From Vibrio sp. CDRSL-10 TSBA (lineage in GTDB: Bacteria > Pseudomonadota > Gammaproteobacteria > Enterobacterales > Vibrionaceae): 64,000 nt of DNA. How positions within the stretch are numbered: the stretch's first letter is position 1; every line of letters begins with the position of its first letter. The notes under the pieces were generated by a model that saw only the letters and a program-made list of their open reading frames with translations, was not told the DNA's origin and ran no database searches. The position numbers were made by a program, and so were the translations under genes. Positions 8,591-19,567 of this stretch are shown here, one piece after another. The stretch spans positions 2,356,001 to 2,420,000 of the forward strand of contig CP155566.1 in NCBI GenBank assembly GCA_039696685.1. Reading direction: 5' to 3'.

Positions 8591-9514
8591 ATGGCGACGC
8601 TGGAAAATCTGGACCTCAATCTGATCAAGGTCTTCTATTACATTTATCAGACACAGTCTGTTCACCTGGCGGCAGAGAAACTGCATCTCAGCCAGTCGGC
8701 CTGCAGCCATAGTCTGGCTCGTCTGCGTGAGCGACTTGATGATGAGCTGTTTATTCGTATTAACGGCAAAATGGTGGCAACAGAGCGCGCCATGTTACTG
8801 GCGGAATCGGTATTACCGGCTGTCAATTTGCTGCAGTCCGGCCTGAATAATGCCGTCCCCTTTGAACCAGCCATCGGGCAACATCAGTTCATTATTTCCG
8901 GCTACGATTTCAGTATCTGGTGTGTATTGCCTGAATTGAATGCTTACCTTGCCAGACACTACCCGAATATCAGTGTCCGGGTCGTGCAGAGTAGTGAACA
9001 GATCCCAGCAGAAAAACTTGAATCCGGAGACGTCGATCTGGCGTTAGGATTTGACCATGCAGCGGAACAATCTGCCCATATCGGTAATGCGGTCTGGAGC
9101 TCAGGTCGTTACTGTATTGCCATGGACAGACAACATAAAATGGCCGATGTAAGGAAAGGGCTGCGGATTGAAGACTTTCTGGACTATCCGCACATTCTTG
9201 TGACTCCCTGGAATGAGTCACGAGGAATTGTCGATAGTGCGCTGGCAAAAATAAACAAAAAACGCCAGGTAGCGATGACACTGCCCAGCGTGCTCAGTGC
9301 CCCTTATTTGCTGAAAAACACCCCGTATTTTCTCGCGATACCAGAAGTGTATATTCAGACGGTGAGCGACTCGATCGGTCTGATTTATCGTGAACCGCCC
9401 ATCGCTATCCCAGACTTCCAGATAAAATTATATTGGCATAAAGTGCGTGAAAAAGAGGCCAAAGTCAGTTGGTTGATTCAGTTACTCTGCCGACTATCGA
9501 CTCAAACAGCATGA
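8591..9514 (+). CDS. LysR-family transcriptional regulator
   Basis: An intact 307-residue LysR protein. The DNA-binding helix-turn-helix is NLIKVFYYIYQTQSVHLAAE followed by KLHLSQSACSHSLARLRERL, close to the NodD/SyrM-type spelling. The rest, from about residue 95, is the periplasmic-binding-protein-like effector domain (SGDVDLALGF). It is divergent from the GNAT gene with about 125 bases between the starts, so it may regulate that gene. The effector is unknown. Confidence 0.87.
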   Translation: MATLENLDLNLIKVFYYIYQTQSVHLAAEKLHLSQSACSHSLARLRERLDDELFIRINGKMVATERAMLLAESVLPAVNLLQSGLNNAVPFEPAIGQHQFIISGYDFSIWCVLPELNAYLARHYPNISVRVVQSSEQIPAEKLESGDVDLALGFDHAAEQSAHIGNAVWSSGRYCIAMDRQHKMADVRKGLRIEDFLDYPHILVTPWNESRGIVDSALAKINKKRQVAMTLPSVLSAPYLLKNTPYFLAIPEVYIQTVSDSIGLIYREPPIAIPDFQIKLYWHKVREKEAKVSWLIQLLCRLSTQTA

Positions 9515-9566
9515 CGCTCACTAATACCAGCAGATAAAGACAGCACTGATATCCGTGGTTGGCATA

Positions 9567-9594
9567 ACAGTCCCTGACCAGCATCAGGGACTGT
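9567..9594. terminator. Hairpin between convergent genes
   Basis: ACAGTCCCTGA pairs with TCAGGGACTGT over a six-base loop, between the LysR gene and the convergent peroxidase-like gene. No long T run follows on either strand. Confidence 0.55.
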
Positions 9595-9606
9595 AACCCA
9601 TCGCCA

Positions 9607-11881
9607 TCAGTTAACCAGTGGCGGCTCATCACTGCTTAAGGTTTCAAGAAAATCAACGATGGCGGTAATTTCCGAAGCGGTCAGGCTCAAAACATGCAAT
9701 TTATCGGATCCCGGCGGGAACAGAGGGTCATAGCGGTATTCATTGATTTTGAGCTTACTGGAAACAATATGAACACCCATCGCATTGTTATAGGCGGTGA
9801 CGGCTTCTTCTAAATCAAACCGGCCGGTGTGCATATACGGTGCGGTGTGCAACAATTCCCGCAGCGATGCCACCTTAAATTTGCCGGAGTCTTCCGCTGC
9901 CAGAGTCACGGCGTAGCGCCCCAGATCCTGATTGCTGCGGCCGTAATCAGATAAGCCGATATCTTCAAACTCATTATTGGTAAAATTAGGGCCCGAATGG
10001 CAATTCATGCATTTGGCTTTAGTGCGAAACAGATGCAGCCCCCATAACTCACGGTTAGTCAGATTAGTCTCATCGCGCAGGAAACGATCAAATTTGCTGT
10101 CACGCGAGACCACAGAAACGCTGAAAAGTAGCCAGTGACTGAGCAATCATCTCCGTGGTCAGTTGATCTTGTCCGAACGCCGCCTGCACATCGGCCTGAT
10201 AATCGGCAAAGTCACCCTGATGAATACGGGCTTCGAGCTCCTCAAGAGACAGGTTCATCTCTATCGGGTTAGCGATCGGTTGCAACGCCTGCTCTTCCAG
10301 ACTGGCTGCTCGCCCATCCCAGAACAGTGAATGCTGGAAGGCGGCATTGATGATGCTTTGCGCATTGCGTGTGCCCTTTTGCCCCTCATGGCCGACAGAG
10401 ACGGTGAGGTTGTCATCCCAGCCCTGCGCCGGCGCATGACAGGTGGAGCAGGAAATGTCCCGGTTTTGTGATAGCCGGGCATCAAAGAACAGGCGTTTAC
10501 CCAGATTATGGGCAGCCAGAGAATACGGATTATCACTGGGATATTCGACTGCCGGCAACTGACCAAGCGGCGTCCATGTGACTCCGTCATCCACACTCGG
10601 TGCAGGCCAGGTCGCCGGATCGCGGCTGGCGTAGAGAGCCGTAACCTCTGCGTATGCCTGACTGATTTCATCACTGGTTTGGTCGGTCTGACGTTGCAGG
10701 CTATCTTTATCGAGACGAGTAAACGACTTATAAATAACAGCAGCACTGCTCATTGTAACATCAGCAGTTATCGCGCCGCTGGCCACATCGAAAATAGCCG
10801 CATCCAGCGTCGCGCGCGAATTGTCGCGGTTGACCCAATAATAAGCAGCGTTCATAAATGGAAAAGACAACGGATACTGGACCTGATTATCCTCAATCAC
10901 GGACTGCAGCTCTTCAACCGTAGGCACAGACCAGTTCACCACATTACACATGGCCTGATCATTTAAGTCCTGAATGCCTTCTTCCACCTCGGCCCACTCC
11001 TGAAACAAACTGGCGCTGGCAGCATCCGGATAGTGCCAGATGTTGACACCGTAACCGTAATTACGTAACGGTCTGGAACGACTGCGCAGATCATCCACGC
11101 AGCTCCACGGTTCCTGAGCATAATCAGCACTTTGTGAGGTCAGCAAATTACCGGCTTGGTCGATACGGAAGAAATCTTCCGACTCCGGGTTGGGATCACC
11201 CACTGACACCGCTGACGGATAATCACGATCCATGATCGCTTTTATCGCACTCTGGTTACTGACTTTAACCAGATTAGTCAGGTTTTCAGAGCGATACATA
11301 TCCAGCGCCAGTTGATAACTGCTGTGACTTTGTGTTCCTTCCACCGAGCCATTGATGGCATAAATTTCCATCGCGGCGACGACATAAAGTAAGCCCTCTT
11401 CTTCCGCTTGCGCCAACTTCATGGTTCGGTCAGTCAGTTCGCTGCTGCTGAGTTTGCCGTCCGCGTCCGTATCGAGGTAGGCAAATTGCGCGGTCGATTC
11501 CGGCGTAATCGTCACGGCGATATTATTTTGTTCTGTCCGGGCCTGTTGAGCCACCATCACGCTGGTACTGCTCGACAAGCCTTTCAATACCTGACTGCCA
11601 TTGCTGATGGTAATTTCCAGCGGATCATTACTGTCATAAGCCGCCACAGAAAATGTGGCCAGCGCATCTGAGTCCATTGTACTGAGATAAGTCAGGCCTG
11701 ACTCTATCTGGCTGGCGCTCACCGAAGCATTGGCAAACACCGCCTGTAAATTTTCTGACACTGTCACACTAAAGGTGATGTCCGCTGCTGAAACATTCTC
11801 GTCAGCGTCTTGTTCATTTAAAGCATCACCACACCCCGAAAGCACAGCCGCCGAGAGCATAAAACCCAGATAATTACGCAC
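9607..11881 (-). CDS. Fur-boxed lipoprotein: EF-hand, Lcl-type domain and di-haem cytochrome c peroxidase/MauG domain (frameshifted)
   Basis: From the GTG codons at 11884/11881, which follow a GAGGT site, the product starts VRNYLGFMLSAAVLSGCG, a lipoprotein signal with lipobox LSGC. About residues 135-147 form an EF-hand-like loop (DTDADGKLSSSE). Residues of roughly 250-390 look like the DUF1566/Lcl C-terminal domain (VVNWSVPTVEELQSV). Then follows a di-haem peroxidase domain with CSTCH (residues 478-482) and CMNCH (about 624). The frame breaks at the GAAAC at 10115-10119; removing one base restores about 757 residues. CcpA peroxidases are half this size, so the N-terminal half is an added module. 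A Fur box lies just upstream, suggesting induction by iron starvation. The function is unknown; peroxide reduction or oxidation of a protein or cofactor are candidates. Confidence 0.8.
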
Positions 11882-11903
11882 CACTACCTCAATAAAAATA
11901 ATT

Positions 11904-11920
11904 ATGATAATTGTTATCAT
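11904..11920 (-). promoter_or_regulatory. Fur box
   Basis: The palindrome ATGATAA-TTG-TTATCAT, flanked by further AT-rich GATAAT-like repeats, matches the Fur consensus. It lies about 20 bases before the start of the peroxidase-like lipoprotein gene, where a bound repressor would block transcription. Confidence 0.8.
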
Positions 11921-12122
11921 TAACTTTAGTCGACGTATCTTATTTAAAGCAATAAAATCAATCAATAAAATAATTAAGATAAGTTGCTTGAATATTTAAT
12001 TTTTTTCTTGGGCTCACACCCATTTCACCGTATCAGCAGGAACACGCCTGTCCAGTCGGTTAAGAACACCGTCCACAACCGTGTGTCCCGTTTATTACCG
12101 TTTATTATGGTTCTGCGCCGAT

Positions 12123-12149
12123 AAAAAAAGCGCCTCAAGAAGGCGCTTT
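12123..12149 (-). terminator. Terminator of sohB
   Basis: On the reverse strand AAAGCGCC and GGCGCTTT form a stem followed by a run of seven T. It lies just after the sohB stop. The 200 bases between it and the peroxidase-like gene hold only AT-rich, promoter-like sequence. Confidence 0.85.
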
Positions 12150-12169
12150 CATATGGATATTGGTGTGGG

Positions 12170-13240
12170 TTACACGATAGGACGCTGGCCACGGCTGACC
12201 AGTTTCAGCAGCACACTATCTGCAGTTTCAGCGGCTGCGCCAGCCAGTTTGGCGGTCAGTTTTTTCTTCTGCACGTAATGGATAGCCAGTACGGTTTTGT
12301 CTTTGCACGCTTCAACTATCAGATCGTCTGAAGTTTTGATCTCATCGACCAGACCCAGTTCTTTGGCCTGAGTACCAAACCAGTGTTCACCGGTGGCGAC
12401 TTTATCCAGCTCCAGCGCCGGGCGATGCTCACGAATAAAATCTTTAAACAGAACATGAGTCTCTTCCAGCTCCTGCTTAAATTTATCACGCGCTTTATCC
12501 GTGTTTTCACCAAACATGGTCAGAGTACGTTTGTACTCACCGGCGGTCAGCTGTTCAAACTCAATATCGTGCTTTTTCAGCAGCTTGTTAAAGTTTGGCA
12601 ACTGAGCGACCACCCCGATGGAGCCGACAATCGCAAACGGCGCAGACACAATTTTATCAGCGATACACGCCATCATGTAACCACCGCTGGCAGCAACTTT
12701 ATCGACCGAGATCGTCAGCGGCAGGCCGGCTGCTTTAAGACGATCCAGCTGAGATGACGCCAGGCCGTAACCATGCACCATGCCACCACCGGTTTCCAGT
12801 CGCAGCAGTACTTCATCGCCGGGTTTAGCCACCGCCAGAATCGCGGTGACTTCTTCACGCAGCGCTGAAACTTCTTTCGCATCAATGCTGCCGTGAAAAT
12901 CCAGTACGAACAGATGAGGCTCATGTTTCGCCTCCAGTTCACCACTTTTGGCCGCTTTTTTGATCTCTTTTTCCCGTGCCTTGGCTTTTTCCTTTTCGCT
13001 TTTTTTGTCCGCTTTATGGCGGGCTTTCAGGAAGGCGTCGTCATGAAGATGCGATTCCAACTGCTCAACGGTTTGTTTATGTTGCTCAGTCAAATTCGTC
13101 ACTTCCAGTTCACCTTTGGCTGAGCTTTGTCTTCCGCCGCTGGATTTAACAATGACTAACACTGCCACGATAGCGACGACGACAGTCGCAATCTTGGCCA
13201 AAAACAGGCCGTAGTCTAATAAAAATTCCAATGTGTTCAT
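12170..13240 (-). CDS. sohB: SohB, inner-membrane S49-family serine protease
   Basis: 356 residues from the ATG at 13240, which has GAAGAGG upstream; an in-frame ATG at 13273 is too far out. An N-terminal transmembrane helix (KIATVVVAIVAVLVIV) is followed by a charged Lys/Glu-rich linker of about 60 residues. The S49 peptidase domain follows: LFVLDFHGSIDAKEVSALREE, then VDKVAASGGYMMACIADKI with the nucleophilic serine in ASGGYM, and GSIGVVAQLPN. The protein belongs to the signal-peptide-peptidase A family and probably degrades membrane-anchored peptides. It is divergent from yciK, the same pairing as in E. coli. Confidence 0.93.
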   Translation of the reverse strand: MNTLEFLLDYGLFLAKIATVVVAIVAVLVIVKSSGGRQSSAKGELEVTNLTEQHKQTVEQLESHLHDDAFLKARHKADKKSEKEKAKAREKEIKKAAKSGELEAKHEPHLFVLDFHGSIDAKEVSALREEVTAILAVAKPGDEVLLRLETGGGMVHGYGLASSQLDRLKAAGLPLTISVDKVAASGGYMMACIADKIVSAPFAIVGSIGVVAQLPNFNKLLKKHDIEFEQLTAGEYKRTLTMFGENTDKARDKFKQELEETHVLFKDFIREHRPALELDKVATGEHWFGTQAKELGLVDEIKTSDDLIVEACKDKTVLAIHYVQKKKLTAKLAGAAAETADSVLLKLVSRGQRPIV

Positions 13241-13320
13241 CCTCTTCAATGCGAATTGGTGTATTGTAACCACCTTGTCACGAAGACTTAAAGCAAATCA
13301 TAAGAATAAGGAAACGTAAC

Positions 13321-14065
13321 GTGGATTATTCAGTTTCTGCAGATGCCCTCAAAGATAAAGTCATTCTGGTCACCGGCGCAGGTGACGGCATCGGTAAACA
13401 AGCGGCACTCTCTTATGCCGCACACGGCGCGACCGTGATCCTGCTCGGCCGCACAGTGAAAAAGCTTGAACAGACTTACGATGAAATCGAAGCCGCAGGC
13501 TACCCGCAACCGGCCATCATTCCGCTCGATATGAAAGGCGCGAGCAAACAGAATTATCTCGATATGGCCGATACGATTGAAGGTCAGTTTGGTCGTCTGG
13601 ACGGCGTGCTGCACAATGCCAGCCTGCTGGGTGTGCTGAGCCCGTTCGATCAAATTGGTGAAGAGACTTTTGATGAAGTGATGCAGGTCAACGTCAGAGC
13701 CCAGTTTCCTGATGACCCAGGCACTGCTGCCACTGCTGCACAAATCAGACGATGCACGCCTGGTGTTTACCAGCTCAACCGTAGGCCACGTTGGCCGCGC
13801 TTACTGGGGCACCTATTCTATTTCCAAGTTTGCCACCGAAGGCATGATGCAGGTGCTGGCCGATGAGCTGAGCGATACCCGGATTCGTGTCAATGCCATC
13901 AACCCGGGCGGCACACGTACCGGCATGCGCGCCAAAGCATTTCCGGCGGAAGATGCTAATCAGTTGAAGACACCACTCGATATTATGCCGCTCTATCTGT
14001 ACCTGATGGCGCCGGAAGGCAAAGCTGTACACGGCGAATGTATCGACGCGCAGCCAAAAAAATAA
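13321..14065 (+). CDS. yciK: YciK-type short-chain dehydrogenase (frameshifted in this sequence)
   Basis: The GTG at 13321 follows an AAGGAAA site. The N-terminal VILVTGAGDGIGKQAALSYA is the NADP-binding TGxxxGIG turn. The frame breaks at the GTTTC at 13704-13708. Removing one T continues through AQFLMTQALLPLLH to the catalytic segment VFTSSTVGHVGRAYWGTYSISKFA, with Ser and the YSISK Tyr/Lys pair. The restored protein is 247 residues, as expected for YciK. The substrate is unknown in E. coli as well. The gene pair sohB/yciK is conserved in enterobacteria and vibrios. Confidence 0.9.
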
Positions 14066-14088
14066 GTCACAAAAGATCTTATTAATTC

Positions 14089-14123
14089 AAAGCTTTGCTC
14101 TATGAGCAGGGCTTTGTGTTTTT
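14089..14123 (+). terminator. Terminator of yciK
   Basis: A 12-base stem with two G-T pairs, a three-base TAT loop and a following GTGTTTTT tail, located just after the yciK stop. Confidence 0.65.
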
Positions 14124-14166
14124 CAGAGCCGACATTTTTCTTGAATGTTCAACACAACAAAATATA

Positions 14167-14182
14167 CTGTATATATATACAG
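14167..14182 (+). promoter_or_regulatory. LexA (SOS) box
   Basis: CTGTATATATATACAG is a perfect 16-base LexA operator, ten bases before the imuA start. The whole imuA-imuB-dnaE2 operon should be induced by DNA damage. Confidence 0.96.
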
Positions 14183-14192
14183 GTAAATTGTT

Positions 14193-14867
14193 ATGTATGA
14201 ACTGATCGAACACCTCAAAAATAAACACTGGCTCTGGCAGGGTTCGCAAACCCAGACTGAGCCGGATGCCCATTCAACCGGCTTTAGCGAACTGGATAGC
14301 AAACTGTGCGGCGGTTTTCCGGCACACGGTGTAATTGATATCCAGTCCAAGAGCGGGATTGGTGAACTGCGCCTGCTGTATCCTTACCTGCAGCAACATG
14401 GTGAGCGCCTGACCGTGCTGATCAATCCGCCGGGCATTGTCGATGCTGAAAGTCTGAAAAATGACGGAATTAACATCGAAAACGTACTCATTGTGACGCC
14501 AAAATCAGCCAAAGAAGCATTATGGTCAGCTGAACAGTGTGCCAGAAGCGGAGCCTGCAGTCAGGTTCTGCTGTGGCAGGATAAGCTGGAAGTGCATCAC
14601 GCCCGTCGCCTGCAAGTCGCCTGCGAGTCCGGAAGTTGTCTTAATTTTATCTTCCGTTCGGCGCAAGATAGCCTGTTTTCACTACCAGTCACTCTCACGT
14701 TAACTTTGAGCCCTCATCCGCAGGGGCTTGAAATCCGGGTACCAAAACGTAAAGGCGGCTGGCCGCTGGGTGCGTTTGCGCTCTCGATGGCAGAACGCTG
14801 GTCGCATCTTGCTCTGCCGCTGCCATCCTCGGTGGTTGTGCCATTTCCGCTGCGTAAACAGGGCTGA
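14193..14867 (+). CDS. imuA: ImuA, SOS mutagenesis cassette RecA-like protein
   Basis: The 224-residue product opens MYELIEHLKNKHWLWQGSQ and has FSELDSKLCGGFPAHGVIDIQ near residue 35, the SulA/RecA-like fold of ImuA with a degenerate nucleotide loop. Residues near 125 (ARSGACSQVLLWQDKLE) match the ImuA core. ImuA works with ImuB and DnaE2 in error-prone replication past lesions. It is the first gene of the operon, directly behind the LexA box, and its stop is two bases before the imuB start. Confidence 0.9.
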   Translation: MYELIEHLKNKHWLWQGSQTQTEPDAHSTGFSELDSKLCGGFPAHGVIDIQSKSGIGELRLLYPYLQQHGERLTVLINPPGIVDAESLKNDGINIENVLIVTPKSAKEALWSAEQCARSGACSQVLLWQDKLEVHHARRLQVACESGSCLNFIFRSAQDSLFSLPVTLTLTLSPHPQGLEIRVPKRKGGWPLGAFALSMAERWSHLALPLPSSVVVPFPLRKQG

Positions 14868-14869
14868 CC

Positions 14870-16400
14870 ATGACTCTATGGATCTATCTGCATTTTCCTA
14901 ACCTGCAGCTCGATACGATGTTTGCGGAGGCCCCCTTAGCCGAGAATATGACGGCCGTCAGTATGCCCGCTGAGAACATGTCCGCAGATACGGCACAGGC
15001 TGCGTCTGCAACAGCAGCAGACCGGGCTGCCGCACCGGTGATAATCGTCGACGGACCTGCTCATCAGGTGGTGCAGGCCAGTCAGGCCGCGCTTAAGCAG
15101 GGCATCATACCGGGCATGGGACTTGGCAGTGCGGCGGCCTTGTGCAGCGACCTTCAGGTCTACCCGTATGAAGCGGACAGAGAGCAACAAGCAATTGAGG
15201 AATTGGCTCAGTGGCTGTATCTGCTGACGTGCGATATCGTGCTCTGTCCGCCGCAGGGACTGCTGCTGCGAGTAACCAATATGCTGTCGCTGTACGCCGG
15301 ACTGGATAATTACTGGCAGGCACTGAGTCAGCATCTGAACCAGCGTCAGGTGCGTTATCACTACGCCAGCGGTTTCTCTCCTCTTGCCGCGATGTTACTC
15401 GCCAAAAGCGCTGCCGACTGGATCTGCTGCGAAGAGCAAGCGCTGCTCCAGCGACTGGAGCAGTATCCCCTCAGTGCTACCGAGCTGGATGCCAAGCAGA
15501 TCGACAAACTGGCCCGGGTGGGGATGCGCGATATTCAGGCCCTGCTGGCGCTGCCCATGCAAGAGATAGCCCGCCGTTTTGATATCGACCTGGTCAACTA
15601 TGTCGGCCGCCTGCTCGGACGCTTTAAACACCCGCTCAGCTTTTATCATCCGCCGCAGGCTTTTCATGCCCATCTCGATCTGTTGTATGAGATAGACAAT
15701 GTACAGTGGCTGGAAAAGCCCCTCCAGCGCCTGCTCAAGCGCCTGGAAGCCTTTCTCACCCTGCGTAATCAGGTCGCGTTTGAATTGGAGCTGACGCTGC
15801 AACAGCGTGATAACACCAGTGAACTGATGCGCTTTACTTCCGCGCAAGGGGAATATCAGGCGCAAAAGTGGGCCTTGTTGTGCCGCCTGAATATGGAGTC
15901 GCTGCAACTGGCACGGCCGGTACTCAGCCTCAGTCTGCGAGTCATTCGCTCCGGCCTGGCCGAGCAGACGCCCGGCGATTTTTTTCGGATCCGCCAGGGC
16001 CAGCAGAGCCCCGCAGAACTGATCACTGTTTTACAGGCCAAACTGGGTACAGATCAAGTATGTAAACTGCAGTTAAGTGACGATCCCCGCCCTGAGCTAC
16101 GCAGTCGTTATCTTACCGCCGATCAGCCATTCAGCCCGGGAAACGAAACCACTCAAGCGGCCAAGGCAGCCCGGAATAACGGCGGCGTCCGTTTAAGGCC
16201 CAGTCTGCGTCTGCCTGAGCCGCAACTACTGCACGAAACCGGTCTCGCTTATCCATGGTCCGGAGCGCATCGCGACCGGATGGTGGGACGGCCACAACAT
16301 TATTCGTGACTATTTCATTGCCCGCACTCCTCAGGGACGCTGGTTATGGGTATTTCGTACCCCCGAACAGCAGTGGTTTGTGCACGGGCAGTTCAGTTAA
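14870..16400 (+). CDS. imuB: ImuB, Y-family polymerase-like protein (frameshifted in this sequence)
   Basis: The N-terminus MTLWIYLHFPNLQLDTMF and the later GMGLGSAAALCSDLQVYPY and FSPLAAMLLAKSAADWICC follow the ImuB branch of Y-family polymerases, which has lost catalytic acidic residues and acts as an adaptor to the beta clamp. Between residues of about 20 and 50 there is an extra, Ala/Met/Glu-rich low-complexity stretch with a repeated AENM. The frame breaks at the GAAAC at 16235-16239; removing one A continues through PVSLIHGPERIATGWWDGHN to the normal C-terminus at 16400, 509 residues. The dnaE2 gene follows after 31 bases. Confidence 0.9.
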
Positions 16401-16431
16401 CTTCACAACCTGTTTAAATTGAAGAGGCAGC

Positions 16432-19400
16432 ATGGCTTACGCAGAATTGTTTTGTCAGAGTAATTTCTCTTTTTTGACCGGCGCGTCCCATCCGGAAGAG
16501 CTGGTGATGCAGGCTGATTTTCTGCGTTATGATGCGATTGCCATCACTGATGAATGCTCACTGGCCGGCGTAGTACGTGCTCACACAGCGATCAAGCAGC
16601 ATCAGCTTGGCATCCGGCAAATTGTCGGCAGCGTATTTACGCTCCATGATGAGTGCCGCTTCGTGTTGCTGTGCCCGGATCGCGAGGCATACACTGAATT
16701 GTGCCGCATCATTACCAACGCCCGCCGCCGCAGCGAAAAAGGCCACTATCAATTGTCCGAATGGGATGTAATGTCCGCGCGCCACTGCCTGCTGGTATGG
16801 TTGCCGGGACATCATCAACGTGACACTCACTGGGGACACTGGCTGACACAGCATCACAACGGCCGGTTATGGATTGGAGTACAGCGCCATCTTGGCCCGC
16901 AGGATCAGGTATATCTGAGCCATTGCCGGCAACTTGCCCAGCAACTGACTCTGCCGCTGACCGCCTGTGGTGGCGTGCTGATGCACAGCGCAACCCGCTT
17001 GCCCCTGCAACATGTGCTGACCGCCGTCTCACATAGCCAGCCGCTGGAAAAAGTGCAGGCTCATCTGCTGAGCAATACAGAGCGGGCACTGCGCAGTCAG
17101 AATAAACTCAGCAAGCTGTTTCCCGCCGAATGGCTGGCAGAGAGTGTGCAGATTGCCAGGCGCTGCCAGTTTCAGCTTAGCGAGCTGCACTATCATTACC
17201 CCAGCGAACTGGTGCCGCAAGATACGACGCCAATCGCCTATTTACGTCAGTTGGTGGCGCGCGGTAAAACTCTGCGTTTCCCGGACGGTGTGCCGCAAGA
17301 CATTGATGAGCTGATCGAAAAAGAGCTGACTGTGATTAATGAGCTTAACCTGGCCTACTATTTTCTCACCATCCATGACATTGTGATGTTTGCCAAACGC
17401 AGTGGCATTCTCTATCAGGGCCGTGGTTCAGCGGCCAATTCCGTGGTGTGCTACTGCCTGGAAATCACCTCGGTTGATCCGCGCCAGATCAGTGTCTTGT
17501 TCGAACGTTTTATCAGTAAAGAAACGCGACGAGCCGCCCGATATTGATGTCGATTTTGAACATGAACGCCGTGAAGAAGTGATTCAGTACCTGTATCAAA
17601 AATATGGCCGTGAGCGAGCCGCACTGGCAGCCACCGTCATTTCCTATCGCTTTAAAAGTGCGGTGCGCGATGTCGGCAAGGCACTCGGCATCAATCAGGC
17701 ACAGCTCGACTTTTTTATCAAAAACGTCAATCGACGGGATAAAGCCCTTGGCTGGCAGGCACAACTGACCGAACTGGGGCTGGAGCCGCAATCACTCAAA
17801 GGTGAACAGTTTATTGAACTGGTCAGTGAGCTGATCGGTTTTCCTCGTCACTTATCTCAGCATGTCGGCGGTTTTGTTATCTCTTCCGGACCACTGCACG
17901 AGCTGGTGCCGGTCGAGAATGCCGCCATGCCGGAGCGCACCATTATTCAGTGGGATAAGGACGATTTGGAAAGTCTCGGACTGTTTAAAGTCGACGTCCT
18001 GGCGCTGGGCATGCTGACTGCAATTCGAAAATGTTTTGCCCTGATTGAAGAGCACCACCAGCGCAGTCTGAGCATTGCCGCTATCACCCGTTTGCAGGAT
18101 GACAGCAATGTCTATGGCATGATTCAGCGTGCTGATACGGTCGGGGTATTTCAAATAGAATCACGCGCACAGATGAGCATGCTGCCGCGCCTTAAACCGC
18201 GCTGCTATTATGACCTGGTGATCCAAATCGCCATTGTCAGACCCGGGCCGATTCAGGGAGATATGGTGCACCCGTTTCTCAAACGGCGCGATGGCCTTGA
18301 GCCCATCACCTATCCGTCCCAAGAGGTGGAAGCGGTGCTGACACGCACCATGGGTGTGCCTATCTTTCAGGAGCAGGTGATCAAACTGGCCATGGTTGCC
18401 GCCGGATTCAGCGGCGGTGAAGCCGATCAACTGCGCCGCGCCATGGCATCCTGGAAAAAAAACGGCGAACTGGCCAAGTTCAAACACAAACTGGTCGATG
18501 GCATGCGACAACGCGGCTATCAGCAAGACTTTGCCGAACGGATTTATCAACAGATTTGTGGGTTTGGTGAATACGGCTTTCCGGAAAGCCATTCAGCGTC
18601 TTTTGCCGTGCTGGCCTATTGTTCCGCATGGCTCAAGTACCATTACCCGCAAGCGTTCTACACCGCGCTGCTCAATAGCCTGCCAATGGGGTTTTACAGC
18701 GCTTCACAGCTGATTCAGGATGCCCGTCGCCATGGCATCTGTGTCCTGCCGGTGTGTGTTAACCATTCCGCCATTGATCATCAGGTCGTGCAGCATCAGC
18801 AGCAATTGGCAATACGGCTGGGTCTGCGCCAGATTAAAGGGCTCAGCTCGGGTGGTGCTCAGGCACTCATTGAGCAGCGCCCGCCTCAGGGCTTTCATCA
18901 TCCGGGGCAGCTGAAACGTTGTGCGCTTAACCAGCGCGATCTCGAAGCGCTGGCTTCAGCCAATGCGCTGCACGCTATCGCCGATAACCGCTATGCCACG
19001 CGCTGGGCAATAATGGACTCACTCAGCGATCTGCCGCTGTTTGCCAACCTGGAAGAAGAAGCGCCGCCGCTGGCTCACCAGCCGAGTGATTTCGACACCC
19101 TGCTGGAAGACTATGCCGCGTTAGGACTGTCGCTGACTCAGCATCCGGTCACCCTGCTTGACCAGGCCGGAGAAACTGGGGCGCTTTACTCGCCAGCGCG
19201 ATCTGACGGGTCTGGCTCATCAGTCTCTGGTAACCGTGGTCGGTGTAGTCACGGGTCGTCAGTCACCGGGCACCGCCGCTGGCGTGACCTTTTTCACTCT
19301 GGAAGACGATACTGGCAATATTAATGTGGTGGTATGGCAGGCTACCGCACGGGCACAAAAAAGTGCTTACATCGGTGCTAAGATGCTGATGGTAAAAGGG

Positions 19401-19505
19401 ATATTAGAGCGGGAAGGCAGTGTGATTCACGTCATCGCCGGACGTCTTATCGATCTGACCCCTAAGCTGGAGCAGTTACAGACCCGTTCACGCGATTTCC
19501 ACTGA
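16432..19505 (+). CDS. dnaE2: Error-prone DNA polymerase DnaE2 (two frameshifts in this sequence)
   Basis: The N-terminal PHP domain begins AYAELFCQSNFSFLTGASHP. The polymerase core follows with YQGRGSAANSVVCYCLEIT and DIDVDFEHERREEVIQYLY, then the finger and HhH regions and a C-terminal OB-fold (VVGVVTGRQSPG). Breaks at the GAAAC at 17521-17525 and 19172-19176 split it into three pieces; removing one A at each restores 1023 residues, the normal length for DnaE2. DnaE2 is a translesion C-family polymerase that needs ImuA and ImuB. It is the last gene of the SOS operon and ends in a bidirectional terminator. Confidence 0.95.
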
Positions 19506-19520
19506 CAAGCTGGTAATAAA

Positions 19521-19543
19521 AAAGCGCTGAATATCAGCGCTTT
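19521..19543. terminator. Bidirectional terminator, dnaE2 / cheV
   Basis: AAAGCGCTGA pairs with TCAGCGCTTT over a three-base loop, with A runs on one side and T on the other. It serves both convergent genes. Confidence 0.8.
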
Positions 19544-19567
19544 AAAAATAGCTTCTGCAAATAGCGC

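Noticed and set aside
16432..19505. Programmed ribosomal frameshifting in dnaE2, adhE, rne and others
   Set aside because: The sites lack slippery heptamers and downstream structures, occur in unrelated genes whose homologues read straight through, and all fit simple removal of one A.
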